From Daedaleopsis sinensis (Eukaryota; Basidiomycota; Agaricomycetes; Polyporales; Polyporaceae): DNA of 64,000 nt. Within the stretch, counting starts at the first letter, position 1. Every line of letters begins with the position of its first letter. The notes beneath the pieces are model-generated. The model was not told where the DNA came from and did no database searches. It was given only the letters and a program-made list of their open reading frames with translations. The position numbers and the translations under genes are program-made. Shown in pieces: positions 37,861 to 50,233 of this stretch. The stretch covers positions 1,798,001 through 1,862,000 of the forward strand of contig CM066301.1 in assembly GCA_033807695.1 (NCBI GenBank). Reading direction: 5' to 3'.

Positions 37861-38583
37861 CCGCTGCGTGTCCGCACCCCGCCTCGTGTCTCCCGCCATG
37901 CTCTCCCGTGCTCTCGTCATTTTGAACTTTGTTCCGCCTGCCTGCGGCCGGACGGCCATTATCGTCCTGCAGATAAGTCTTATACGAATGTAATATTGCG
38001 CACATGTCACCGCCCCGCGTTCGCGTTCTCCGCCGCCTTCCCGCCCCCGCCCCACCGTTCCCCCGGTCCCAATGCCATCATCACCGCATCCCATTCCACG
38101 TCACCGTCCGGTCTCCCCATCTTCGCTCTGCCTGTGCCGTGCGCCCGTGTGCATACGCCGCTGCCCCAGTTCCGTCCATCTATTCGTTCCATCGTCCTGT
38201 CGCTCTGCCACTCTGCCATTCCGGCCCCCGTAGCACCCCTACGCTGTTGTTCTTCCCTTCCACCTGTACCATATCGTGTCGTGTTCTCGGACTCCGGAGT
38301 ATATCAAAGCAATGTTTAGTACTTACGTCGCCTGGATCCGCACGGCACCGCTTCTTACGTGCTTGTGTGCTTGGTGTTCGCTTGGCCCGGCGCACACAAG
38401 TGACAAGAGGTGACAAGTCGTTGTGCTTGAAGCGCGACTGAATGCGCCGAGTCGTCGGCGATATCACGCCAGAGTCTGATTCCCCAACAGTGCCTCGATC
38501 GACAGCAATATTGAATCCGAACGCTACGTGCTACAAGCGCATCCACTCCCCCCCGCTTCCCTTGCCCGTGCCGCACGCGCCGC
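37861..38583. other. Intergenic region between convergent genes
   Basis: 3' flanks of the Zn2Cys6 gene and NUP37. C-rich, no splice-supported frame and no repeat noticed. Confidence 0.5.
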
Positions 38584-40464
38584 CTACGAGTCCACGCCGA
38601 TGTAGAACACGACAACCTCGCGCCCGACCGCGGCGGCGATGCGCGGGATCCCGCGCGCGGCGACAAAGTCGAACGCGCGCACGTACAGCGGGCGCGGCGC
38701 GATCTGGAACGCGGTCGGCTGCGCGTGCGTGTACGCGGCGTTGTGCACGTGCACGACCGCGCCCTGCGCGGGGCTGCCCGCGGACAGCGCGAAGTAGTCG
38801 GGGTACGTCGGGCACCACCTGCAGCAGCCACGCAGAACAAACAGAACAAACGAGGGAGTCAGTTCCAAGTGCCGTGATGATGAAGGTCGTCGTCGCTGGC
38901 GCGTCGCCGTTACGGACGGGCGTGCACGCCCGCCAGGGTCCGAAGCCGCCGCACGCCATCCGTCTGACAGGACGCCGCCGTGGGTGGACGGTCCTGCGGG
39001 CAGCGGCAGCGCATCCCTGCAATAATCAATTGCGGCGAGGGGGCTTCGCTGGCAGTGGCACAAGGGGTCGTGGCAGACGGGCGGCGGACGGCTGCTGTCG
39101 GTGCGTGGCCGGGGCTCGAGCTTCCCACCCTGGGAGGTATGCACGCCTATGCGCGCCGGGCGCAAACGACAAACCTGCGCGCGCGCGAGAAAGGAGATCT
39201 GGCGTACCTGAACAAGTGCCCGCCCTCGGCGAAGCTCGTCCCTGTCATGTACGGCTTCCCGCCGAAGAGGTTGCCCATGTCCCACAGCGCGAACCGCGAG
39301 CCGTAAGCGGCACCCACGCTGTATCGGACGGAGACACAAGCAGGATCTGTCAGTGGGAATGCGCAGCGAGGCCAAGCGAGGCTAGAAGACAGGCCGGACG
39401 ACAGCAGCTACCAGCAACAGCGGGGGAGGGTCTGCGCGGCCGACATTCCTGCGTGTCGCCGGGGCCGTGCAGCGGAAGCGGGTGGGACGAAGGCGTTGTG
39501 CGCAAATTGACAACTCACATGTCTGCGGTCGCGTCGCGGCGCCAAGCCACGGAGCCTGACCACTTGTTGGACAGGCCGGACGCGGCATCTGCAAGTGCAC
39601 GGGGCTCGACGAGCTCGACGACGGACGAGTTGCGCCAAGCGTCCTGCTCGTTTTCATCCGGGTCGGACCGCCAGTCGGTGAGAAAAATAGAGCCGCGACA
39701 ATCGGCCACGAGAAGCTCCTTGCTTGTGCTCGGATGGGAGTTCACGCTGGTGAGGGGATGGGGAAAGGTAATGACGTATGCGGTAGGTTGAGGGCGGGCC
39801 GGGGGGTCCATGCCGGGAGACGGTGGGGAGGCGATGTTGATATCGGGGCTGAGATCCCACACCATAAGCATTTTGTCGTCTGGGCAGCATGTCAGGCTTG
39901 CAGACGAGGGAGTGCGGGACGCGAAAGTGGTTAAAGAGAGGACCGAGACTGACCGGAGACAGTGGCGACATAGCGGGAGCTGTCCTCGCTGCGACCGCCG
40001 CAGAATGTCATGTCGTTCACTTTTCCATGGTGTCCGCTGAGACCGCCTCCGAAGGGAAATATTTCTTCTTCCGTGGTCGCGGATTTTGACAGAAGATATA
40101 AGCTGTAGTCGGCGCCGGCGACGGCAAGTCTGAAGGAGAGTGGGTGAGGAGGGAACGGAGACGGACGAAAAGGCAGGCGCACTCTATTGACCAGTCATCG
40201 GTGAGAGACGGAGAGCTAACATGTGAGGACCAGGCGATTGCGGTGATGCGGGAGCCTATGTGGAAGTTTGCGATTGTCCTGCACGAGGATTCTGACTGGG
40301 CGTGGCGGGAGGTGAGTACCAGTCCTGATCACGCAGAGAAGACTCACAAGCAGTAGGATCTCGACAGAGTGTGCCCCGGAGATGGCGATGAGGTCTGCCG
40401 CGTCGTCCTCGTAGCATGCGCGGACGACATGGATGTCTGTTCCGTGGGAGTGGCGGACATCCAT
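38584..40464 (-). CDS. NUP37: Nucleoporin NUP37 (WD-repeat)
   Basis: NUP37 is a beta-propeller member of the Y (NUP107-160) complex of the nuclear pore. The start at 40464 gives MDVRHSHGTDIHVVRACYED. Exons then give RTIANFHIGSRITAIAWSSH, LAVAGADYSLYLLSKSATTE, HHGKVNDMTFCGGRSED, SRYVATVSDDKMLMVWDLSP, PLTSVNSHPSTSKELLVADC, GSIFLTDWR and a C-terminal AVGREVVVFYIGVDS, stop 38584-38586. At least five introns of 50-190 bp are needed; the junction SIE|LAVAG is in frame (GA+A). WD-type blades are weak, as usual for this protein. It is divergent from a small membrane ORF, with 146 bp between starts. Confidence 0.85.
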
Positions 40465-40610
40465 CGCGGTCGCGGACAAGACGCGTCGAGCACGTGCCAC
40501 GCGCCAGGGCGGGTGTTTGGGCGTGTTAGGATCAGAAGGTGCCGGACAACAGGGCCAAACAGGGAGTCGGAGCGGAGGACGGCTGCCGTTCTGGGACAGA
40601 GCGTCGGTCG

Positions 40611-40787
40611 ATGGCTGGTCAGAACAAGCACCCGAATCCACTCCTCTTCGTCGCCATCTCTGCCCTTTCCTTCGCCGCCTTCTACGCGACCCTCAAGTAC
40701 AGGGCAGCCACGCATCCCGCCTCTGCCCAGCCCCGCCAGCTCGATCATCCTCTCGTGCCCCCGCGTCACAAGGAATCTAGTGCCTGA
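40611..40787 (+). CDS. Small single-pass membrane protein immediately upstream of URA6
   Basis: A 58-residue intronless ORF: MAGQNKHPNPLLFVAISALS, continuing through a hydrophobic helix (FVAISALSFAAFYATLKY) to a polar tail (HPLVPPRHKESSA). No family recognised. It ends TGA at 40785-40787, only 6 bases before the URA6 start codon, and is in the same reading frame as URA6 with no other stop in between. Three readings fit: a separate protein from a bicistronic mRNA, a stop-readthrough extension that would anchor the kinase to a membrane, or a gene with its own transcript. The hydrophobic segment and normal codon use favour a real protein. Confidence 0.6.
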   Translation: MAGQNKHPNPLLFVAISALSFAAFYATLKYRAATHPASAQPRQLDHPLVPPRHKESSA

Positions 40788-40793
40788 TCTATC

Positions 40794-41893
<1,100 letters not shown>

Positions 41894-42005
41894 TAGATTC
41901 CAGGACACTAGACGGATGAATCTACTTGTATAACGACCGCTCACAAGAAAGCATGGATGATGGTACAGCGTTGGGCATCGTGTGCCTTGAGTTCGTGCAA
42001 TTAGT

Positions 42006-43304
42006 CTAGGTGTACACGGTGAAGCCGGTCTTGTCGCTCATGGGCGTCGCCGCCGTGCACTTTGCTTTGCCGCCCTTGGGTATAGTCAGGATATCTCCAT
42101 CTGCGCACACAAGGTGTGCCCTCTCGTCGATGTCGTCCTAAAGCAGATAGCGCAAAGCAGAGAGCGTCAAGGCCAAACTGAGTTCAAGGGTGTGCAGCCC
42201 ACATACCGGTTCCCATTCCCAGCCGCCGCATCGGATGTACTCTACCACGGTAGGGCCAGAGCCCTCAGAAACGACGCTTCCGTCCGCAGCGTACCGCAGC
42301 GCGACGTGTGCGCCGTCCTGGTACGCCGCCCCGAGCACCACACCCGCCTTCGCGGCGAAGGCCGCCCGGGCTGCGTCCGATTCCATCTCGTACGCGGGGT
42401 CCCGCGCCGGCCTGACAATAACCACATCGAGCGCGGCCGACGCCTCGCCGGGGCTGGCAATGGGCACGTCCCTGCCCCTGGGGGTGATCCTGAACGCGGG
42501 CTCGAGGCGATCGACGTTCACGGTCGCGAGGAAGTACGCGAACGGGCCCGCGAGGTCGACGATCGGCTCGTCGGCGGTGCTCGCCGCGTGGGGCACGAAC
42601 GTGCCCGCCGCGGGGTCGTACGCCTCGACGACCCCGGCGCCGGTGCGCGGGAAGAGCTTGACGGACGCGGCGTACCAGCGCACGATGTTCTGCCGCGCGG
42701 CGGTCTTGAAGCGCTCGATGCTCGGATCGGACGCGCGGAGGGCCTCGGAGTCGTGCAGGATGGACGCGTGCAGCGCGGTGGACGCGACGACGGCGGAGAT
42801 CGAGACCTGCGGCGCGGCCGGGGGCTGCCCGGGGGCCTTGACAGGGGGCGGAGAGAGGACGGTCACGGCTAGGTTGAGGGGCACGGTGCGGTGGGTCTGG
42901 GAGGCGAACGCGCTCACGGACCTGAGTTTGTGTGCGAGAGGATCGTCGTCTTCGGCCGCCGGGGGGAAGAGGGACGAATAGAGTGCGTTCGCGGTGCCGC
43001 ACGGGACGAGGGCGATGTTGATGCGAGGGAGGGGCTTGCTGCTGGGAATACCGTTGAGGGTGTTGATCAGCTCGTGGAGGGTGCCGTCGCCGGAGCCTAG
43101 GATGACAGAGATGGGCTGGGAGTCGTCCGGGAGGGAGCTGAGGAAGTCGGCGACGATCTGGCCAACGTGGCCTGCGCTCTCGGTTGCGACGATCCTGTCT
43201 GGCGAGACGTTGTGCTTTGCGAGGAGGGGAAGAACGTGCTCGTCGAAGAGGGCCTTTGAGGAGCGATCGCCGGAGACGGGGTTGTAGACGACGAGAAGAG
43301 GCAT
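42006..43304 (-). CDS. Diacylglycerol/sphingoid lipid kinase catalytic-domain protein
   Basis: Lipid kinase of the DAGK_cat superfamily. The N-terminus MPLLVVYNPVSGDRSSKALF is the typical beta strand and turn; VILGSGDGTLHELINTLNGI is the nucleotide-binding motif (GGDGT in most members, GSGDGT here), followed by LVPCGTANALYSSLFPP. The C-terminal domain contains VVASTALHASIL and LDVVIVRPARDP. One intron (GTATGT donor after GGWEWEP) separates a last exon with ERAHLVCADGDILTIPKGGK, stop 42006-42008. About 430 residues; no transmembrane segment seen. Whether the substrate is diacylglycerol, ceramide or a long-chain base cannot be told. Its 3' end faces URA6. Confidence 0.85.
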
Positions 43305-43640
43305 GCTGGAAATAGGCTACGAACACGCGGTGGGCGATATGTTTAGGAGTGAGAGGGAACTGGGCACATATGGACGCTTGGCCCGCTGAATCGGCGTTCT
43401 GCTAGCAGCCTTAAGCTTGAGATTGACAGATTGAGTTGGCGGGAAGAGACAGGGGCGTGCACGGGCGCCCATCGATGCCCGCTCCAAGCACTGCGCAGAT
43501 CCTTATCTTGATCTGCCCAATCGAGATCCGAGTAAATCGGGATTATGTACTCACATCCACTGTCCTGGGTCGCTCTCGTCATTCAACCACCGCTAGCCTC
43601 CGTGACCCAGACCCAAGTCTCTCAGCAGCCTGCCTTTCGG

Positions 43641-45228
43641 ATGCTCCGCCTTTTCACCCGGACTCTCTCACCTCCTTCCTCTCGTCTCCTGCGTGCTGCC
43701 ATGTCGTCCGCCGCCGCACCCACCTTCAAGCCCTTCAACCTCGCCCTCATCCAGCTCGGACAGACCGGTCCTGACAAGGATGGTACGTCGATATGTCGCA
43801 GACCGTGCGCTCGGTCCGGGACCCATTCCCTCTCGCTCGATCAGCGAACCTCAAACACGCTCGGGAGATGATCAAGAAGGCCGCCAGCGGAGACGGAGGT
43901 GCAAAGCCGAAGCCAGATCTCATCGTACTTCCCGTGAGTGGTCTCGACCCTGTCCAAACCCTCGCCCTTTGCTCATGGACGATCGTCGTCGCAGGAATGC
44001 TTCAACTCTCTCTATGGCCACGTTCACTTCCCCGTGTACGCCGAGACGATCGGGTACACCCCGGGCCAACCATACGACGTAGCCTCCTCCGAAAGCCAGA
44101 GTATCAAGATGCTCTCCGCCGCTGCCAGGGAGGAGGGTGTCTGGCTTATCGGAGGTACGCAGTGGCCTCGCCTTCCCCCTTGGAAACTACTCTCACTCCT
44201 ATCGCCCCAGGCTCGATACCAGAGCGCGAGGCTAACACCGGCAAACTCTACAACACTGCGACCGCCTATTCTCCGCAAGGTGCACAGTCGACGTCACACT
44301 CCCCGCGTTACTGCCATCCTTGCTGACTGAGCTATCTAGGCGAGCTCGTAGCAGTCCACCGGAAGGTCCATCTCTTCGATATCGATATTCCGGGCAAGAT
44401 CACTTTCAAGGCAGGTCTCGCCACCTTGTGTGCCCACGTCCTACTCATGCGCTGTCCAGGAGAGTGAAACCTTGAGTGCTGGCACGACTATCAACAAGTT
44501 TGACACCGGTCCGTTACCTGAATGCGGAATGCTCGCTCGCAATCTAACAATCGTGTCAGACTTCGCGCGCATCGGTTTGGGCATCTGTTACGATGTGCGC
44601 TTCCCTGAGCTTGCGATGACCTCCGCTAGGCAAGGTGTGTCCAGCTGTTCTGGTCTTTTGATTTGATTCATCTTCATTCGCCCGCTTGCAGGCTGTCATG
44701 TCCTCATCTACCCGGCCGCATTCAACACCACGACTGGTCCCTTGCATTGGGAACTGTTGCAGCGAGCGCGGTGTGTACCTACGCCAATCAAGCGATGCTA
44801 GTTACTGACTCGTCGATGATCGTAGTGCGGTTGACAACCAGGTTTATTTCTCGATGTGCAGTCCCGCTCGGGATCTCAACCAAAGCTACCATGCGGTATG
44901 ACAGCCCGACTCTGGATTGTGTACGTTCACTGACGATGTCACTAGTGGGGACACACGATGGTCGTTGACCCGATGTAAGTCCGCCACACTCAGCTACTCA
45001 GACCATATCTGAGAAGTGCATAGGGGGAAAGTGATCGCAGACACCGAGCACGAGGAGGACATCGTATACGCGCACATTGGTGAGCTTGCTGACTTAGTGT
45101 TCCATGGAGGGCGCCAGCTGACTTGCGAGATGACAGATCCACAGGTGTTCCAAGACGCGCGAGCTGGGATCCCAGTGACCACGCAGCGGCGATTCGACGT
45201 GTACCCCGATGTCTCCAAGGGGCTGTAG
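43641..45228 (+). CDS. NIT2: Omega-amidase/carbon-nitrogen hydrolase NIT2
   Basis: Nitrilase-superfamily amidase that in this subfamily deamidates alpha-ketoglutaramate. About ten short exons. The catalytic triad is visible: Glu in [10 protein letters not shown], Lys in [15 protein letters not shown], Cys in [13 protein letters not shown]. Other family segments are [57 protein letters not shown] and WGHTMVVDP. The start at 43641 ([20 protein letters not shown]) is basic and hydroxylated like a mitochondrial presequence; an internal ATG at 43701 (MSSAAAP) would give a cytosolic form, so dual localisation from two starts is possible. Stop 45226-45228. Confidence 0.92.
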
Positions 45229-45509
45229 TGTTCTCTGGGAGGAGTATGTACAGTAGAGAGGCCGAGTGTGTCGGAGAGGGCTGTGCTGGATGTGGAATAC
45301 GATTGGCTGCTGGATGATGCACCTGCCAAATGCGGACAAGAGATACCAAAAAGGGAGAGAAAAGTCGTGAAGATTCGAGGAGATTCTCCTCCCTTCCACA
45401 GCCCGACTGCCTTTAATCCGCCCTCTCTGCCACTCCCTGCTCGACTTTCTCCTCACTTCTCCTTCCAGACTACCCGTCCTCCGACCCGCCACCCTCCTCC
45501 GACCCAGAC

Positions 45510-47020
45510 ATGGTCAAGGAAACGTATGTTCACCCAGGTCATCCGCACACAGCGTCCTGCACTCTTGATTGACCCAATTATCCCGCCACAGCAAGTACTA
45601 CGATCTTCTCGAGGTCTCTCCCGACGCCTCTGAAGCCGACCTCAAGAAAGCGTATCGCAAAAAGTTCGTTCCGTGTACCTTTAGTCCCGCCTAGAACCCA
45701 CCTGCTCACCCGTGACGTTCTAGGGCGCTACGACTGCACCCAGACAAAGGCGGCGACCCGGAGTTGTTCAAGGAAGTGACCCACGCGTACGTCATTCCAT
45801 TCGCATACTTTGCGTTCTGCATCGAACCGAACCCCCTCTGCAGATATGAGATTCTTTCCGACGCGCAAAAGCGAAGCGTGTACGATGCACGAGGAGAGGC
45901 TGGTCTGAATGAAGCGGGTGGCATGGGTGGCATTAACCCAGAAGTACGTTTCTCTCCGCTCGCGCACACACCCCGAATCCCAACATCGCGTCCTTGCAAC
46001 AGGATCTCTTCACCCAACTGTTCGGCGGCGGTGGATTCTTCCCTGGCGGCGGCCCCTCACGCTCGCAAGGCCCGCGCAAGACAAAAGACCTCGTCCACCG
46101 CGTACATGTCACGCTCGAGGACCTCTACAAGGGCAAGACGACGAAGCTCGCGCTCACCCGCAACATCATCTGCACAAAGTGCAGCGGCAAGGGCGGCAAG
46201 GAGGGCGCGGTGCGGCAGTGCGGGTCGTGCCAGGGCCGCGGCATCAAGATCACGCTCAGGCAGATGGGCCCGATGATCCAGCAGCTGCAGCAGCCGTGCG
46301 ACGAGTGCAGCGGCACGGGCGAGATCATCAACCACAAGGACAAGTGCAAGACGTGCAACGGCCGCAAGGTCGTGTCCGAGAAGAAGATGCTCGAGGTGCA
46401 CATCGACAAGGGCATGCGCGGCGGCCAGACGATCAACTTCCGGGGCGAGAGCGACCAGGCGCCGGGCGTCACCCCAGGGGACGTGATCATCGTCATCGAG
46501 GAGAAGCCGCACGAGCGGTTCAAGCGCGCGGACAACGACCTGTTCTACGAGCAGGAGGTCGACCTCCTGACTGCGCTGGGCGGCGGGCAGTTCGCGATCA
46601 AGCATCTCGACGACCGCGCACTGATCGTGAAGGTTGCCCCTGGCGAGGTGTTGAAGCACGGTACGTCTGAGCTCCTCTGCCTCTCATGATCGTCGTTCGG
46701 GGCCTCACACGCTGCACGGTGCAGACGAGCTCAAGGTGATCCGCGGCCAGGGCATGCCCTCGCAACGACACCACGAGCCCGGCGATCTCTTCGTCAAGCT
46801 GTCCGTTAAGTTCCCCGACCACATCAACCCCGACGCCATCCCGCTGCTCGAGCAGGCGTTGGAGCCGCGCATACCGATCGAGAAGTTCCCGCCAAGCGTG
46901 CATCTCGACGAGGTCGAGCTGGACGAGGTCGACCAGCGGCAGCGGGAGCGGGCGAGCAATGCGGACGACGCGATGGATGAGGACGACGAGCAGCCCCGCG
47001 TGCAGTGCGCGAACCAGTAG
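45510..47020 (+). CDS. YDJ1: Type I (DnaJ A) Hsp40 co-chaperone, YDJ1-like, farnesylated
   Basis: Class A J-protein partner of cytosolic Hsp70. Exons give MVKETKYYDLLEVSPDASEA, the HPD motif in LRLHPDKGGDPELFKEV and YEILSDAQKRSVYDARGE, a Gly-rich stretch (FGGGGFFPGGGP), then four zinc-finger repeats CTKCSGKG, CGSCQGRG, CDECSGTG and CKTCNGRK. Client-binding domains follow (GQTINFRGESDQAPGVTPGD, DLFYEQEVDLLTALGGGQFA, DELKVIRGQGMPSQRH). It ends CANQ, a CaaX box expected to be farnesylated as in yeast Ydj1. The start at 45510 joins through GTATGT...CCACAG to KYYDLL. Five or six introns, stop 47018-47020. Confidence 0.95.
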
Positions 47021-47426
47021 GACGTGGTGACGGAGGATTTACGGACTGCCGGCTTGTACGCTTACAGGTGTCTACGATGACCACGATAGAGAGAGGGGGG
47101 AGGGAGTTGCTGTTGATTGCTGTTGCATTGTCCGCTTGCACATTGTCTCGCACCACATCCGTATACGTAGTTTACGTCGACTAGTTGCATTCGCTCGCTA
47201 GAAACCCTGTGACAGTACATTGTTTTATAGCAACATCGGTTCTGGGGACTTGAAGATCCTTTTCTGCGTGTTGTCTTGGATGCATAGGTACCGGTGCGCC
47301 TCGTATGCCTGACCATTGACTGACTACAAAAAGCTTCCGGGTCAATTTTGCAGTCTAATCTACAATATACGCACCTACTTTGTGTGATCCAACATATGCA
47401 TGTACATGTGGCCAAACGCTTGTACG

Positions 47427-47853
47427 TCATGCCGCTGGAGAGACTAGTCGAAGACTCGAAGTGACCGTGTAGTCGAGTGACAAGCTCCTGCCAGTGGTAA
47501 TCGGGTTCATCGTCTGGGGTGATTTAATGCCCTTCCGAATCATGGAATCTATCAAAACTGGAGGGGGGTATCAGTAAATTGACAGGGTCGCAGATCCCTG
47601 CTGTGTGAATGACTTACTAGGAGAGCAGTCGTACTTGAAGAGACCGGTGCGGATATACTCGGTCACCATGGACAATAGCAACAGCTGGTGAGAGCAAGAA
47701 GAGATGCAACGAAGATCAAAACCAAAGGCATGTTCGAAGGGCGAACGTGACAAGTCTGACCTCGAAGGACTCAACTTCGCCATCCAGCGGTTTGCACTGG
47801 ACCCCAGAGCCCGAACGCAAGGATAGGTCGTAGACGGTTGAAGGACCGTCCAT
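47427..47853 (-). CDS. Small orphan gene, 96 residues
   Basis: Unrecognised. Three exons, 47761-47853 (MDGPSTVYDLSLRSGSGVQC...), 47618-47684 (LLLLSMVTEYIRTGLFKYDC) and 47427-47557 (ILIDSMIRKGIKSPQTMNPI...), join to 291 nt with GTCAGA and GTAAGT donors and CACCAG and CTCCAG acceptors; stop 47427-47429. An alternative without the first intron reads MAKLSPSRSDLSRSPFEHAF in another frame into the same second exon. A start further upstream (ATG 47952, MAAGIRGLIFNVR) is possible. The frame continuity across two introns is the only evidence of coding; no domain, signal or membrane helix is clear. Confidence 0.4.
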
Positions 47854-48397
47854 CTCTCACGTCAATAGGTCCTCACTGTCGTCTGCCTAGGGGAGACAAT
47901 CGTAGACGTACCTTCGTACATTGAAGATCAGACCGCGTATACCCGCAGCCATATGAGAACGACCACTCACTCTACCTCGGGTTGGAGCCAGCCTCGCGGC
48001 GTTCTACACTCTGGGAGCACAGCTGGTTCAGTGACTTGGGATTTCTTTTCGGTAGTGTAGACGAGATGGCTCTGTAAGGGCATTGTCATTGTCAATGTGA
48101 GATTTCAGAATCACAACCAGCCAAGGCGATTCGGGCGCTCCGTCACGGTTAGTGCCACAAACGGACGCGCGTTGTGACCCCCAATCCATGCGCCTGCGGT
48201 GTTGCTTCCACGCTTGTCACGATGGTCGAAGACTGAATGACACTCACAGCACTGAGGCACACGCGTAACGACCATGATCATGCAAATGAAGACTCTCATT
48301 GATACGGCGGACATCGCACGACACAACACATCATAATGCCATATCACAGGCAGCGACTCGCGAGCGAACAAATCACAGTTCGACTGTAGCAAACGAT
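47854..48397. other. Intergenic region, no supported gene
   Basis: About 540 bp between the two small minus-strand genes. It holds the likely promoter of the 47427-47853 gene and the 3' flank of 48398-48938. I see no repeat or conserved frame. Confidence 0.4.
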
Positions 48398-48938
48398 CTA
48401 CTCCGAGATAGCGTAAATGTGACGCGCAAAGCGCGTGACCCAAGATTCAGCGAGGCCATGAGGGAGAACCTCGTCGGCGAAGGTGGCTAGAGGGATCACC
48501 TCCTGACGGAAGCCGATCTCTGCAAGCATCCGTTGAAGCTCCTCCCCTGCGAGAGCGCTGGTTAGTCGTAAGGACGACTAGAGACAGACAAGACATACTC
48601 GACTGTAAGAAGTGCACATTCTTCCGCGACTGAGGAGAGAGATAGGAAGCCAGCATGTCGGGTGGATTCTCATCTTTCTCGAGAGCTAACTCCTGTGCTA
48701 TCTTGGCTGCAACCTCCTGCTTGAGGCCACATTTGTACAAACCTACAGAGAACTGCGATCAGTAACCATCAGTAGGCGGGAACTGAGGAAACTGACCTTG
48801 AGAAGCGGTTTCTACGGTCCACATGTGAAAACTGGAACGGGGTCGATGGACTACTACTGCCCGTCGTGTTGTAACCAATATTAATCGCCTGGCGGTCGAC
48901 AGGAACGCGCGTAGCACGTGAATCGAGAAGCGAACCAT
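48398..48938 (-). CDS. Small protein with probable mitochondrial presequence, 144 residues
   Basis: Exons 48797-48938, 48599-48742 and 48398-48546 join to 435 nt (144 residues plus stop 48398-48400). The N-terminus MVRFSIHVLRAFLSTARRLI continues basic and without acidic residues for about 38 residues, as in mitochondrial targeting sequences. The rest is helical and charged: TASQGLYKCGLKQEVAAKIA, QELALEKDENPPDMLASYL, EELQRMLAEIGFRQEVIPLA, FADEVLPHGLAESWVTRFAR. No family recognised. It is divergent from the Rho GTPase gene, with 248 bp between start codons. The clean splicing and organised sequence make a real gene likely. Confidence 0.65.
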
Positions 48939-49186
48939 CCGACCCGCTCGAACCGCCACCAAGTACACTACAGTCTACAGTCTGACTTCACTCGGTCAAA
49001 GAACCGCACTCTAATCGTCTTTTCTCTTGCTCGCCTGCTCATCTGCTCGTTGGACGGCCGTTCACTGCTCTTGCTCTTTGTTCCAAACATCCACGCATCG
49101 ATTGTCCACAAACCACGTCTCCCCGGCCTCAATCGTGTTCTACTGCTCCACACTCCTCACCCCGTCCTACACACCATCGCGACACG

Positions 49187-50017
49187 ATGGCCACTCCGTA
49201 CAACCCCGGCGAATCTTCAGGTCCCCCGCGTCGGCCAGACATCAAGCGCAAACTCGTGGTAGTCGGTGACGGTACGCGCGCGCTCCATCTCTCGCTCTGT
49301 GAACCATACTCAGTGTCGTGACCGCGAACGAAGGCGGCTGCGGGAAGACGTGTCTGCTCATCGTCTACGCTGAGAACCGCTTCCCAGAAGTGCGTATGCT
49401 CTCCACCCCTCCCCCTCGCGTAGGGCCCGCTGAGCTGACACGCGTCGTCCGCAGGCGTACATCCCGACCGTGTTCGAGAACTACGTCACGCTCGTAAACT
49501 ACGACGGGAAGCTCGTCGAACTCGCGCTCTGGGACACGGCGGGCCAGGAGGAGTACGACCGCCTGCGCCCGCTGAGCTACCCGGAGAGCAACGTGATCCT
49601 CATCGTCTTCTCCGTCGACTTCCCGGTCAGCCTCGCGAACGTGCAGGACAAGGTGCGAGCCCCTCCCGCCTCTTTGCAGCGCGTCGCATGCCCACCTCAC
49701 CTCGCTTCATTTCACGACGCGTCCAGTGGTATCCCGAAGTCGCGCACTTCTGCGAGGGCGTGCCGCTCATCCTCGTCGCGACCAAGACCGATCTGCGGAG
49801 AGACGATCAGACGCGGCGGATGCTCAACGCGCAGGGGCAGGTCCCGGTCACGACGGAGCAGGGCGCGATGGTCGCAAAGGAGATCAACGCGAAGTACATC
49901 GAGTGCTCGGCGAAGACGGGCGACAACGTGAAGGAGGTGTTCAATCTCGCGCTGAAGGAGAGCATGCGGCGGAAGTGGGGGAAGATGGTCAAGGACCGGC
50001 CGTGCGTCATCACATAA
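49187..50017 (+). CDS. Rho-family small GTPase
   Basis: Membrane-anchored molecular switch for polarity and wall synthesis. Exons assemble [20 protein letters not shown], then [20 protein letters not shown] (P-loop, split by an intron after GDG), [19 protein letters not shown] (switch I), [20 protein letters not shown] (G3 and switch II), [18 protein letters not shown] (G4 plus the Rho insert) and [16 protein letters not shown] (G5). The C-terminus is [14 protein letters not shown], with a CaaX-type CVIT box and little polybasic sequence. It differs from canonical RHO1 (P-loop GDGACGKT) in GGCGKT; RHO1, RHO2 and RHO3 cannot be separated safely by eye. Stop 50015-50017. Confidence 0.9.
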
Positions 50018-50233
50018 CGACTCTCGCGATACGACTGCTACGACTGCTACGTGATGGGGAGTTGTGGTGGACAGCCTACCCTCCCGTGCACGCGCGCCGG
50101 CGCATTGCTATTTATCCCACCACACGACGATGCATTCAGCACCTGGACACTGGTTCCGACGATCTATATCAGCACTACGGTAGACCTGCCCGCGTTGCAT
50201 ACTGTACTGACATGACACTTGCTTTGGCCATTA

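Noticed and set aside
38442..39791. 449-residue plus-strand frame opposite NUP37
   Set aside because: Antisense shadow of NUP37 exons, Arg/Ala-rich, without motifs.
42265..43326. 353-residue Arg/Pro-rich minus-strand frame
   Set aside because: Overlaps the lipid kinase exon in another frame; the kinase frame has the family motifs.
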